Source of the DNA: Chara braunii
Taxonomy: Eukaryota > Streptophyta > Charophyceae > Charales > Characeae
NCBI GenBank assembly: GCA_003427395.1
Contig: BFEA01000403.1
Span: 1,096,005 to 1,117,998, forward strand
Length of the DNA: 21,994 bases
Direction of reading: 5' to 3'
Shown here piece after piece: positions 1-9,813 of this stretch (the first letter of the stretch is position 1; the number at the start of each line of letters is the position of its first letter). The notes beneath the pieces were generated by a model. The model was not told the origin of the DNA. It did not search any database and saw only the letters and a list, made by a program, of their open reading frames with translations. Position numbers and translations under genes: made by a program.

Positions 1-240
1 AAAAAAAAAAAAAAAAAAAAAAGTCATCAAAACAATCCGGAAAAAAACTATGTGATGCAACAACACAAAACAAGCAACATTTGGTTGAGCATCATCTTCA
101 GATTCTTATTAGAATTTGAGAAACAAAATAAAAATTGTACCGAATTAAAAATAAAAAACAAAAAAACAAAAAAACTTGTACGGGGCCCCTAACGTACGAG
201 TACAAGAGTACGAATCCGTACTCATACGAGGGTGTGTACA
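1..240 (+). mobile_element. Right half of a GTAC-armed foldback/MITE element, copy 1 (cut by window edge)
   Basis: From base 23 onward this stretch matches 14400-14638 closely. The shared parts are a poly(A) tract, an AT-rich core containing ATGTGATGCAACAACACAAA and CAACATTTGGTTGAGCATC, a second A-rich tract, and an arm dense in GTAC (near 178, 194, 200, 208, 218 and 236) ending in TGGCAACGCA. The left half would lie upstream of base 1. Both copies have the same orientation and lie about 14.4 kb apart. Identity is high in the core and lower in the arm. No coding capacity is visible, so this is probably a non-autonomous DNA element. Its terminal structure is judged from the complete copy at 14269-14638. 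Confidence 0.75.
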
Positions 241-650
241 AGTGGCAACGCATATGGAAATATTTATTCTTTCATTGGAATGTAAGATAATCCTTGGATG
301 CTTTAATGACAATAATATGGTAGTAACCAATTTTTTACATTGTAGACCGTAACAAAATAAAACACAGGAATCAGACATGATTGAACGAGCAGGCTGCTGC
401 AACATCTGAAATTGATTCATAGTGAAATTTTAGAAAAGAGATAAATAAATTAACAAATCTTAAATCCATAATTAACCTTTTTTTGAGGGAGTTCTCGATT
501 ACTAAGATAGGATTAAAGACGATTAAACGAATAAGACTTTTCAAAGTGGAGTCAACAAATTGTTGGTTCTCATTAGATAATTCATAAGTGGGAAAACAAG
601 TTTAAAGGTTTTTTTTCCTTCAAGCCATCTTCAAATTATTTGACGGTAAG
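241..650. other. AT-rich stretch, nothing recognised
   Basis: AT-rich sequence with short homopolymers and no long open frame. No tRNA, inverted repeat or element terminus was recognised. It may be the downstream end of the decayed minus-strand relic that starts at 2000. Confidence 0.4.
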
Positions 651-2000
651 TTACCTTTTAACCATTCTCTAAACTTTCATGATCTTTGTTGGATCATTGT
701 GACTAGTTCCATCAAATTTAAGCTAGACTTCATTTTCGATCCAATTGAGCACGTTTTTTTTATCATTTTTATTGGATCCTTCCAACAATTCCTTCCATTG
801 ACAAAGATGATCAAATAATGAAACTGCCTTGAAATCTTATGGTTTGTTGAGCCATTTTTCGTCTCTTGAAAACAATCGCATAGCGCAGGATGCTTGCTCG
901 ATTGATGGTGAGTGATTGAGTAATGAGAACAATTGTTTTACAGAAGACAATTGTCTAGCCGTTATATGGCATTTTTCCTCCATCTCTCGTGTTATCCTAA
1001 TACTTGTGTAGTCGTGTTGAGTTGTACTAGTTCTTGTCCTTCTTGTGTTAATAATCAGATGATTGTCTGTACACAAGAAAATTTTTTGGTTCGTAATTCA
1101 AGTCACTTACCCTAGTGAACTTTTCCCAAGGTTTCAACAGGAAAAGGTTGGCGGGCATGATAGACGACCTTGAAACCCCTTTAAAATAACGATTATTTAA
1201 ATTCCTCTTTTTAGAGTGATAACGAGATAAGATGCAACATCAGCCGGAAAAAGTCGGGGGCCTCGATGATATGCCCCTTAAGATGCGCAAATAAGGTTTG
1301 TACCTTCTTGCTGCCGTGTAGCCTCTGTCGCTCCACGCCTTGAGAATTTTTTGGAGGGTCTTGATTGAAGTGAATAATTGGGTATCTGCAACTGATCTTT
1401 GATCTTTTGATGGATCAAGGAGTTGTGCAAACGTCTTGCCACACGATTAGTATCATTGGTGAAAGTTTTTGTCTCCTCATTTCCTGTTTCGTATTGGGTG
1501 TAGGCTAGGTGGACCATTTTGGTCTTGATGATGAGATCAATATGCCTCCTCTATGATGGGGATTGACAAATATGGTGAAGGTATTTAACCTTTTCAACAG
1601 CTGCAATTCATCGGGATTCGAGTTCTTGAATGATTTCTTGAAACATTGCATTCATTTTTGCTTTATTTACTAAACTAGTTCCTCTATATCAACCTCGTCA
1701 CTATCTGAGTTCGTGTGGTCACTAGAGTCTCTTCGCCTCAAATAACTGGGTTTTCTCCTTCGCTTGAGAGTGTGTTTTTTTAGATAGATTTCTAGATCGC
1801 TTTCGGAAAGTTGATCATCATCCGAATTAATCAGAGGTTTCTTACCTTTCATGGATTCTTCATTGGGAAAAAATACCTTGATGTTCATAAGGGCAGCTGT
1901 AAAGGTTTCACAATTATCTTCTCTCCAGACTTCATAGAAGAATTCATCCAAAGTTACTTAGATTATGAGACATCCTTGAGAACAAAAGCAGGGTAGTATC
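651..2000 (-). pseudogene. Decayed minus-strand coding relic, product unknown (possibly retroelement gag-like)
   Basis: Three stretches on the minus strand read like real protein. The longest open one (1951 to 1670, 93 codons) has an acidic/basic low-complexity part with NSDDDQLSESDLEIYLKKH and later SDSDEVDIEELV. After a frame change near 1665 the reading resumes as KMNAMFQEIIQELESR, then continues with in-frame stops to about 1278. From 1076 to about 651 there is a third, amino-acid-balanced stretch (for example LSSVKQLFSLLNHSPSIEQA, then FDHLCQWKELLEGSNKN) interrupted by several stop codons. I recognise no catalytic motif, zinc knuckle or named domain. Charged linkers and the repeat-rich setting fit a retroelement gag or a host-gene relic, but neither is shown. 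The 1080-1270 part has so many stops that it may be non-coding, so this could be two separate relics. Confidence 0.4.
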
Positions 2001-2833
2001 CTACCGTGGGCGTGTTCCAGAATACACGGACGATAGCTTCTACCAAAATCTATGCCCGTTTGGATTTTACGAATGTCGTTGTGAAATTTTTCATCTGTCC
2101 ACAACAACAATTGGATTTAAGCATAAAAAAAATAATTAAATAAATAAAATGAAAACAAGAATGAAATGCATTTTTGTCATTGCCCACTCTTCCCCCCTTT
2201 TCAATGAAAATATGCCTTAAGTACTTTTCCTATAACTGATACGAGAAAGTCTTAATCCTTACCTTGGTCTCAGTGTGGATCGTATGGCCTAAATGTTGAC
2301 TTTTGTAGTCATTGTGATGCTTTTCATTTCTCGCAACCACTACAGGAGGTCGCTCCATGATTCAAGATTGTAAGTTTTGTGTTAGTTGTGGGTTCCTTTG
2401 TAGGCGCAAGTTTGGATTTTCTTATGGCGGGTTTCACTTGTCATTTTTTTCATTTTTTCACTCCATTCTCATTTTCCCCCATATCAGGATACGATTGTTT
2501 GGTTGATCCTGCATAGTGCATTGTTTCCATTTAGTCGATTGTTGCTGTTTTGACTTTCTTACGCATAGACCGGAGAATGGGCCCCCGCGCCTTTTTGTTG
2601 ATGAAACAATAGTCTGGAGAGGCGAGTTACGATCGGGGAATGAAACCGAGTTAAGTTGAGAGGGTCACCTTTCTTCTCGGCGTTGATTTTTTTTTAATGT
2701 TTTCTTGTTGGATCCCAATTAAATTTTACTTTCACTTGTGTAAGAGGTTTTTTTTCTAAGAGCACGTTTTGAGATTTTTTATTATTTTTTTTAATCCATT
2801 TTCTAACGAATGACAAAAAGACAACCATTATAG
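2001..2833. other. Unassigned intergenic sequence
   Basis: Mixed T-rich sequence without a long open frame or a recognised repeat. There are scattered T runs, for example around 2690 and 2750. Confidence 0.35.
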
Positions 2834-2975
2834 TATCTTTGACGCAGCGGAGGTAAAACGTGCGACGAACGAAACATGAGCAAAATGTAGTCTCTTTGAC
2901 GCAATTATAGCCTAAAGGTTATCGTGTATAATCGGTAGCGGAGGTTAAACGTGCGACGAACGAAACACGAGCAAA
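2834..2975 (+). repeat. Short interleaved direct repeats (two motifs, two copies each)
   Basis: CTTTGACGCA occurs near 2836 and 2893. A motif of about 38 bp beginning GCGGAGGT and containing AACGTGCGACGAACGAAACA occurs at 2847 and 2938, 91 bp apart. The second copy is separated from its CTTTGACGCA by an extra AT-rich segment. This looks like a partial, rearranged local duplication; I attach no function to it. Confidence 0.7.
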
Positions 2976-3487
2976 TATACGTGATCTTGATTGAGTTTCA
3001 GATAAGATGCCTAAGAGATGCAATTCAATCTTAATTCGAATAATGAGCACAGACCTAGTTGTACCAATGATGCAAAGTTCACGATGACTCAAAACATTAT
3101 GGATAAGAGAGAAACAACTTTGTGGGGATGCTATGCATAAGAATCAGAGAAGTATTGATGATCATAAGCTTATATTCCAAAGTATTCAAAACTTCTCTTT
3201 GTATTTTGGAAAGAGGCAGAAGATAGCGGTTATTGTTCTGTTTCTTCATCGTACGAGAAGATTTACCACTGTTGCTGGGGCGAAATTGCCCTTCCTGTTT
3301 TCTTTGAAAATTGGGCTATGGATTCGTGGTTGCCCAGATCGGGCCAGATGATTTCTTTAATTCAGTTTTAAAGAATTTATCTAGCAAGAATGATGCTTGT
3401 TGGGATCATTGGATAACATTCTTCACAGGTTGGAGCAAGATTTTTGGGCAGCGTTGTTGGACCAAATACCCTTACAAGGTATTTGGC
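2976..3487. other. Flank 5' of the LTR retrotransposon, unassigned
   Basis: No recognised gene. Two short overlapping open frames (3133-3351 and 3311-3589) show no domain, and the second runs into the 5' LTR, so neither is called. The true 5' edge of the LTR could lie a few tens of bases upstream of 3488, because similarity fades rather than stopping sharply. Confidence 0.35.
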
Positions 3488-4842
3488 CATTATTTCTACC
3501 TATTTATTTATTTTACTTTAATAATACACAACATTGGGTATCCTTGTGACGACCCAACAGAACTTCAAAAGCAGAGGCTTGGCCGATAACTACAACAACT
3601 AAAAGCTGGAAATGCAAATTCTGAAACGTCGTGGGGAAGACTCTACAAACTCCACTCTACAAAGCGAAGTCCAACCTTATTCCTGGGATTAGACATACTA
3701 GGATTGGACTCAAGATCTTTTTTAAATAACAGACTTGGTAACGAGAATGGCGGGCAACGACGAACTTAAGATTGAGTATGTAGTCAATTGAAGACTCCGG
3801 TTTGACCCTGTGGTAAACTGCAGTTTTCAAGATTTGAGTTCACGGCAAGCAACGGGCTCGAAGTTGAGTCTGAAACGCAGTAAACTCAACATCGAAATGT
3901 AGACTCAAGCCATACTCAACACTAAATTGTAGGACTGGACCAGACCCAACAAGCAAACAACAGGCAGAAGTCAGATTCAACAGGTTGGGTCAGAGCTCGG
4001 CGGACTCAAAGGAGAGCGAAGTCGAGGACTCTGTAGTGGGAGCAAAAGTTTTGTCTTAGCATAACTGAGCAAAATTCACTGCAGACCGCAAACTCGAAAC
4101 GACGCAGGATCAAGTAACACGCGCTTGCTCAACAGACGAGTTTAGAATATAACGTTCGTAAAGATTTTTTTAAGGAAAGTCTGTTGGGTACAGCAACAGT
4201 GACAGTGGTCTCCGATCGTAGGCAGTCAGCAGTGGTAAACCGAGATTAACTATCGTTAGCGAGGCTACGAGCCAGAAGTGCAGAAATCAAGAAATGGATC
4301 CTGACAAGGATTCGCAGCGACATTCTCAATGTTTCTTTGCAGGTGTGTTACTAAAGATAATCTGCATTTGAAATTTCGGGTGACAACGAGCTAGCGATCG
4401 TGAGATCACTCACCCTCAGATGATTTCCAAGGGGTCTTACTGTTCTGAGGGGGGACGAGAGTGTATCAGACTCCGATATCTCCAACTCAGAGCCTTGGAG
4501 TACCTGATAGGCTTAGGCGACGCTGTATAAGACTCAGAATTCAAACTGGATCATGCCTAGGACTCTTGCCACATAGACTGAAACCTCAAATCTTCCATTT
4601 TCATCACACACTTGGGGGGGGTCCGAGGGAGTGGAACTCATAATTATAGATTGGTAGGTTCTTGTTCACAATCATCATTTGTGACATTACTGTTGTTGTA
4701 TGTTCGAGCATATGTGACTGGATGCAGAAGTAGTTATTTGCAGGTTGGAGGAGCCACAGAACAGCTCTCCCATGGGTGATAGACATGGGGCAGAATGCAG
4801 GGTCATCCCAATGTGCCAGTCAATCCCTTCCACCGGTTGACA
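3488..4842 (+). repeat. 5' LTR of the retrotransposon
   Basis: About 1.35 kb, alignable end to end with 12660-14012. Anchors include CATTATTT at the left, TTGTGACGACCCA at 3544, TGTGGTAAACTGCAGTTTTC-type sequence near 3810, CAGCAACAGTGACAGTGGTC at 4190 and TTGACA at the right. By eye identity is high but clearly below 95 percent, with small indels such as about 12 bp near 4475 that are absent from the other copy. The end is ...TTGACA; the start is not a clear TG, because similarity fades upstream of 3488. Confidence 0.85.
4526..4530 (+). promoter_or_regulatory. Candidate TATA box inside the 5' LTR
   Basis: CGCTGTATAAGACTC lies about 1.04 kb into the LTR, and the matching CTGTATAAGACCC is preserved in the other LTR at 13689-13693. 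An LTR must carry a promoter; this is the only TATA-like string I found conserved in both copies. The call rests on motif and position only. Confidence 0.3.
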
Positions 4843-4843
4843 G

Positions 4844-4861
4844 TGGAGTCGTTATCGGGGA
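4844..4861 (+). other. Candidate primer-binding site
   Basis: Directly after the LTR end (CA at 4841-4842) and one spacer base comes TGGAGTCGTTATCGGGG. The TGG start and the spacing fit pairing with a tRNA 3' CCA end. It is not the initiator-Met type (TGGTATCAGAGC), and I cannot assign a tRNA by eye. Confidence 0.4.
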
Positions 4862-6022
4862 AGGCTGCCTCTCAAAACTCCGGTCCGACTGCAACTGTCG
4901 AGGTGTCGTGTCGGTGTTCGTGTGTGGGAGACTGAGCCACGAGCGATGTTATTGAATTTGAAATTTTTTTTGGTTGTGGTGTGTTGAGGCGACAGTGCGG
5001 CGACTGGCGGTCCAACCCATCTCGACACCCCGGTGAGATATTATGAGTTTTGTATTACTGCATTTCTATTTTCTGCATGGATTTTCTGTTACATGCTCTT
5101 GTGATTAGAGATGGATTCTCTTCTGATTTCCCTACCTTTGTCCGTCCACCTGATTTTAATCTCCTCGAGAGAAAATTGTAAGCAGGAGATGTATCGGAGG
5201 GATTGAAGGGAAGGGGAGAAGCGGCCCGGATCGCAAGGAGTCGGGGGGAATAGATAGGCTAACTTATCCGATTGCTAGCGGGAGGTCTGATTAGGACACT
5301 ACAATATCGGGGGAAAGCATCCCGGGTAAATTCATATTCGAGGTGGGCCGAGTGGAGACATGGTGCCGGATAGGATTGCACGAGGGAGATATCACCGTTC
5401 TGTGAGTATGTGACTTTGGTCCGACCCTATGATGCACGAGTTGGCCGGCTCGCGTTGGGGGGATCGCTCTCGGGATCGGTAGGTTAGCGATGATGGCGAC
5501 ATGGGACCACCTCTCTTTCGACATGAGGGTAGGAGGAGGTACGCCAAAGGGCGGTTCTCTTCTAGGACTGTTGACGTCGTCAGGGATGTAGGGAGGTCCA
5601 GTGGAGGTCTGTTGTGGGGATCTATAAGCTCATCAGTCGGGTTGGGCTACACCGCGTCTAAGAGAGTGAACTTTCATTCTTTTGTTGATTAGTTCGATCA
5701 ATGAAGGGTTGAAAAAGAAACACTGAAAGTTATGGAGAGAACTTATCTTTCGGGAATAACGAGTGAGCCTAATATACCTGGGAGAAAGATGGGGGTAGAG
5801 AGTTATGATGGAGGAGAAAGGACGACGACAAGAGTAGGGGAAATGTGAAATGGTGAGTATAAAAGCAGACCACCTTATAGAAAGGCGACAACTGGGAAGG
5901 ATAGAAAAGAGAGTCCAGGTTCCATAAGATTTACTAAAGGACCGTCATATGTAGAAATCCAAGAAGGAGAGACTTGCCAAGAAAAACATTTTGAGTCACC
6001 ATGCAAACCGAGTCCTTATTCT
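4862..6022 (+). other. Leader between primer site and gag-like region
   Basis: About 1.2 kb with only short open frames (for example 5501-5692, and 5291-5524 on the other strand), none with a recognisable domain. A GC-richer part spans roughly 5190-5680, and the 5700-6000 part is strongly purine-rich on the plus strand, like the gag coding region that follows. A packaging or dimerisation leader is expected here for an LTR element, but I see no diagnostic structure. Confidence 0.4.
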
Positions 6023-6897
6023 ATGGGATGCAGACAGTTGTGTGGTTCTTTGTCCCACCAACCACCGTTTTTGGGTCAGCCTCTATATTTCACTGGGCAT
6101 CGGGTAACAAAATTCATGAATGACTGGGAAGTTTACACCTTGAGAGCAAAATTGACTAAGAGGGAAACGATAATTGGATTCATTACTCACACGGATCTCA
6201 AACTAGACAAAGATATGCATGTTGCTATACCCGAAGATTGGAGGTGGAAAACTTCAGAGAGCGATTGTCTTGGGATTTTGCTTGCGACGATATTCGTTTT
6301 CTCGGTCGAGAACTTAAAGAAGATGAAGAAAGAGGAAGGAGAGACGTTAATGATGTTGCAAGACGTTTTGAGACGGCGTCCGAACCATTGAGAGAAAATA
6401 GGTTTCTCGGTGAGATAGAACGATGTGCTATATTCATAGGGACCCTACCGATCAAGAAAAAAAAGTTTGTCGTGAAAAACATGCCCACTAAAGGACTGTC
6501 GTTCGCTCAGACGAAAGCGTTGGTTTTGCAGAATGAAGGACGAAATGCGAAATCTTATGTACTTGAGATATTTGAGAAATTAGGAAAACGAGTACCTAGA
6601 AGTCGTTTCGAAAAACAACTCGAAGATGATGGAAGAGAGTTCAGGTCGCCTAAGAAAAGTAAGATCAAAAAGGATAGTGGAGAATGGAAAAGAGGAAACC
6701 GTGGTAACTGGAAGAAGGATGACGGTAAGGGATGTCAAGATAGACGTTGGGGGTGTAGAGAGGAAGAGCAAGAACGAAAGAAATCAAACAGGAAAGAATG
6801 GGAAGGGTTCGAGGAGATTAAGGCTCTGAGAGTTGAGATAGAAAATATGAAGAGAATGAAGAGTGTCCCACCTCGAAGAATCACGGAATCGTTTTAG
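6023..6897 (+). pseudogene. Frameshifted gag-like polyprotein region of the LTR retrotransposon
   Basis: The region is split between two frames. The first (6023-6391) carries the N-terminal part, with a block reading FTGHRVTKFMNDWEVYTLRA then a basic ETIIGF segment, TDLKLDKDMHVAI and EDW. That resembles the start of plant Ty3/Gypsy capsid domains, where a short FxG...FL(N/D) block precedes helices ending in a W. Reading then moves to the next frame (6238-6897), with ENFRERLSWDF, DVNDVARRFETAS and AIFIGTLPIKKKKFVVKNMP, the order expected of a retrotransposon gag (PF03732-like). The C-terminal part is very rich in K, R and E and ends at the stop at 6897. No CCHC zinc knuckle is visible, so nucleic-acid binding would rest on the basic tail. 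The family assignment is by eye and no alignment was made. A frameshift near 6240 means no intact product. The likely role was a structural particle protein. Confidence 0.6.
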
Positions 6898-7027
6898 GTC
6901 CCTTTCCGACAAGAGTCTAAGGACAGACGAGAAAAAGGTCATGAGAAAATCGTCGAGCTCAATGAAAAAAAGAAGGACAAAATGGGCAAATAACGAGAAA
7001 AATATATCATAACAACCTTCGACGAAT

Positions 7028-7297
7028 GTGAATATTGACGTTACAAAGGAAACAACACAAGAGGCGGACCAGGAAAAATTTTGGGTGTCGAGTATCGGGT
7101 TTGACGATGACCTGGATAAATGTGGTAGCCAGACGATTGGATTGTCAAGAATTTGGTTCAAGAGTAGTGAGAAAGACTCCTATGCAACTTCAATGTATCC
7201 TAAGGAAGTGGGTGGAGAATCGAGTAAAGATATGACCAATGACACTAGCCTTGACATTGATGTCTCACCGAACAACAGAAAAATTTTCCAAAATTAA
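7028..7297 (+). pseudogene. Continuation fragment of the retrotransposon open frame
   Basis: An acidic, Ser/Asp-rich stretch of 89 codons (for example FWVSSIGFDDDLDKCGSQ and SKDMTNDTSLDIDVSPNN) follows gag after about 130 bp that read as a K/E-rich linker with two stops and a frame change. It stops where the AT-rich insertion at 7290-7725 begins, so it was probably continuous with the frame that restarts near 7740. No catalytic motif is seen. It is best read as a spacer segment between capsid and protease. Confidence 0.4.
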
Positions 7298-7725
7298 ATA
7301 ATCATTCTATAGTAAAATTACATTCTAAATTCTAAATTTTCATTCCATCTTGAAAAAAATCATTCCAATTTTAAAATTTCATGTCTTACTTGAAAACTTT
7401 CATTCCAAGAATGGGGTATCCCTTCTTATTTAAACTGCATGAAAGAGATGGAATGAAATTCTGGATGAGTTCATGAAATATTATAATTAGACTGTCATTC
7501 TATGTAAGGATTTTAAGTCATAAATGGGTTAATCCAATCTAAATTAGAAGGTATTTGTTATAGTAGAATAAAAATTTAATTAAGATATTTCATAAACTCA
7601 TCCAGACTTATATTCCATCTTGAACAAATAGATGTAGTTGGAAGGAAAAACTCATATTTCGACAGGAACTTATCAAATAAAACTTGAAATTTTAGAAATG
7701 GACGAACATTGGAATGATAATTTGT
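7290..7725. mobile_element. AT-rich inverted-repeat insertion (MITE-like) inside the retrotransposon
   Basis: The composition changes sharply to AT-rich, with many CATTCC/GGAATG strings. Two 43-nt arms, 7447-7489 and 7577-7619, are inverted copies matching at 37 of 43 positions, with an 87-nt loop. Outer ends also mirror each other weakly: AAATAATCATTC near 7295 against GGAATGATAATTT near 7710. The stretch is non-coding and separates two pieces that read as protein on either side, which suggests insertion after the host element was formed. The exact borders and target duplication are uncertain. The superfamily is not assignable by eye. Confidence 0.5.
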
Positions 7726-8154
7726 AAATATAAAAGATTTTTTTTTAATGGAATGTTTTTTCAACTAAGTCTTTCATTTCTCGTGGGAATTTTTCTGTTG
7801 AAGAGCGAAGAACCGAGGGCTACTGAGGAGACATTGGTAGATCGAACCATGACAATGAAGATGACAACGATAGATGAAGAACGCGAAGACTTGAAAAATA
7901 GTAAAGATATCCAAGACAAGTTGATAGAGGATCAAGATAAGAAAGGTTTCCTCGGCGGTGTTGTAGGAGCCGAAATTTCACAAATATTTGAAGTCATGTA
8001 TGAGTCGAACGACAACTATGAGTTTGTTCAATTGTTCGATACCATCGAGCCGAACGACAACTACGAGTTTGCTCAACTGTTCGAGATTGTCGAGCCAGAT
8101 GTTAGCTATGAATTTGCTCAACTGTTTGAGACCGTCGAGTCGGACATGCTATGA
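7726..8154 (+). pseudogene. Acidic open frame with a 15-residue triplication (retrotransposon interior)
   Basis: A frame rich in D, E and K leads into three tandem 15-residue repeats built on NDNYEFAQLFETVE, then stops at 8152-8154. The open stretch formally begins at 7714 inside the AT-rich insertion; its hydrophobic start is probably an artefact of that junction, so I place the real coding part after about 7790 (KSEEPRATEETLVD onward). No known domain is recognised. The neighbours (gag upstream, protease-like remnant downstream) suggest a gag-protease linker. After 8154 the protein-like reading continues in the next frame, which implies a frameshift. Confidence 0.45.
8002..8151 (+). repeat. 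Three 45-bp in-frame tandem repeats plus a partial fourth
   Basis: Units are 8002-8046, 8047-8091 and 8092-8136, each beginning GAG(T/C)C and encoding 15 residues, with a partial fourth unit (GAGTCGGAC) from 8137. The first two differ at few sites; the third has diverged in its first third. The length being a multiple of three kept the frame open. Confidence 0.9.
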
Positions 8155-8156
8155 CC

Positions 8157-8827
8157 TTGAGACCATCGATACATCTGAAAACGATGTTGGTAATAGTTTT
8201 AAGACAACTGCGAGTCAAAATCTGATAACTACGAAAGATATTGGAAACTTCATAATAGATCAGTACATTGCGATAAGTGTTGTGAGCCTTTTGGAAGGTC
8301 GAAAATGTCAGAATCGACTTTTGTTTGACCAAGAAGGCAAAGGAAAGACCATCGTGGAAGTTAAGTTTATCGAGGATGCTGGTCATCTTAGAAGCAGGTC
8401 AAGGAGATTTAAGGAACTGTCAAATCTAGTAACTACGAAAGATATTGCAAACTTCATAATAGATCAGTACATGACGATGAGTGTTGGAAGCCTTTTGGGA
8501 GGTTGATAATGTCATAATCGACTTATGTCTGACGAAGAACGCAAAGGAAAGACCATCGTGGAAGTTAAGTTTATCGAGGATGCTGGTCATCTTAGAAGCA
8601 CGTCAATAAGATTTAAGGAACTGTCAGAACTTGAGGAGAGATCCCAAGCTAAGGGATTCGTTATTGATGTAAGGAAAATCAAAGACAATGATTCGGTTAA
8701 GACTGAAAATTGGATTGAAGAGTCGCAACTTGTGGTGGAAGCACGAGACGGGAGTATAGGCTTGCATCTCCCTTTCCTCTTGCTGTTCATCCTTATGTCT
8801 ACGTATCCTCGAACTTACCATTGCTGA
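8157..8827 (+). pseudogene. Retrotransposon polyprotein fragment with an in-frame tandem duplication
   Basis: One frame runs through this region, broken by two adjacent stops near 8503-8509. It contains two copies of a segment with TTKDI.NFIIDQY, S(V).SLL and KGKTIVEVKFIEDAGHLRS, followed by a unique tail (RSQAKGFVIDVRKIKDN). The IIDQY-plus-SVGSLL pattern is reminiscent of the short conserved block that precedes the protease in some Ty3/Gypsy polyproteins (I/L-D-x-P-V-x-(I/L)-x-L-x-x-LL). I offer that as inference from memory of the family. The second copy is the one with stops. No product can be made from it as it stands. Confidence 0.45.
8215..8625 (+). repeat. 204-bp tandem duplication (68 codons, in frame)
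   Basis: AACTACGAAAGATATTG begins at 8227 and again at 8431, and AAGGAACTGTCA ends units at 8411 and 8615. Both anchors are exactly 204 bp apart. The middle (GCAAAGGAAAGACCATCGTG and on) is nearly identical between copies, so this duplication is younger than much of the surrounding decay, or was homogenised. Confidence 0.92.
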
Positions 8828-9040
8828 TGTTGTTGCTGCAGCTTTAGTTTTGGCCTGTTAGTTTTCCAAACTAATTATCTAGTTACATTAAACTTTTATG
8901 ATAGTGCGAGGGGTGAAAGATGCTCTTTAGTAGAGATACGAATCCGTCTGAAACCGTCTTGCTACGAAGTTTATGCAAACCTTTTCCTTACAACTCTCTA
9001 GGTAGCCTCGTCGATTGGTTGGAGAAGCGAGGGGGGGACG

Positions 9041-9230
9041 ACCAGAATGCTTGTGAACGGGGGAGCAAACCTCGGAATTTCAAAAGCGTGATATTGAAAG
9101 AAGGGGGTACTTTAATATTTATCAAATTGATTCGGTAGACCAAGCGTTAGAACGAAAGTAGATTCTACTTCCACAAATGGGGAGACAAACTTGATGTCTA
9201 CCGGAGTTTGGTGGCGCTAGGGTGGTTGAG
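9041..9230 (+). pseudogene. Possible retropepsin remnant with the catalytic aspartate position altered
   Basis: In the frame used by the preceding fragment, 9047 onward reads MLVNGGANLGISKA. Plant Ty3/Gypsy proteases often have LVDGGA or LVDTGA at the catalytic loop; here N stands where the catalytic D is expected, a change reachable by one G-to-A transition. Downstream the frame has several TGA and TAG codons where a W codon would fit, then GRPSVRTKVDSTSTNGETN, which could be the flap region. The position, after gag and before any polymerase, is right for a protease. The match is short and the frame is broken, so this could be chance. The aspartate at this site is required in the family, so the remnant would be inactive. 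Confidence 0.3.
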
Positions 9231-9813
9231 AGAGTCGGTGAGGAACAAAAAGCGAAAAGCACAAAGGAAAAATGGTGGGAAGAGAGGTCGAAAAGGCATA
9301 AGGAAAAAAATTAATAGGAATGCATTTCTTGGGGTTGATCGAGTAGGGATTAGGTGTCGGCCGATTAATTTCTTCCTCCTTGATAATTAGACGATCTCAA
9401 TTTTGGTGGTTCGCCGGGAACGTCGAGAATGGGGGGGGGGGGGCTGCTGTCGGGCATCCCAAGCCTTACGCCGCCTTTTACGTCTTTTAAAAAGATTATT
9501 GTTGGGGGTCGGATTTCGCACAATGGCCTGTTGCGACTGTTTTTGCCTTACGATCCGAGACCACGAAAGACAACTAGCAAAGGAGGCCTAGACGACATGG
9601 GAAAATCAGACTCGAACGAGACTAAGGCGAAACGTGGACCAATAGGGGTGATTCTTCCAAGGATTGGCGATTGGCAGATGATTTATTAATTTAATAAAAA
9701 CAGGGAATTTTAATACAGAACGGTGAAGTGCCGATTGGTTGACCGAACTTGGGAAAATCGTTGGATTACAGTTTTTCGATTGTGGTGTTTTGCCGGACAT
9801 TCCGACGAGACAG
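9231..9813 (+). other. Unassigned interior with a G13 tract
   Basis: No polymerase motif is found where reverse transcriptase should begin. A short K/R-rich frame (9208-9390) lacks any domain. A run of 13 G (9431-9443) interrupts GC-rich sequence. A T-rich stretch follows at 9690-9720. Confidence 0.4.

Noticed and set aside
3544-3560. LTR start at TGTGACGACCC, a common Ty3/Gypsy LTR beginning
   Set aside because: Similarity between the two copies continues about 55 bp upstream of this string, so the LTR must begin further left.
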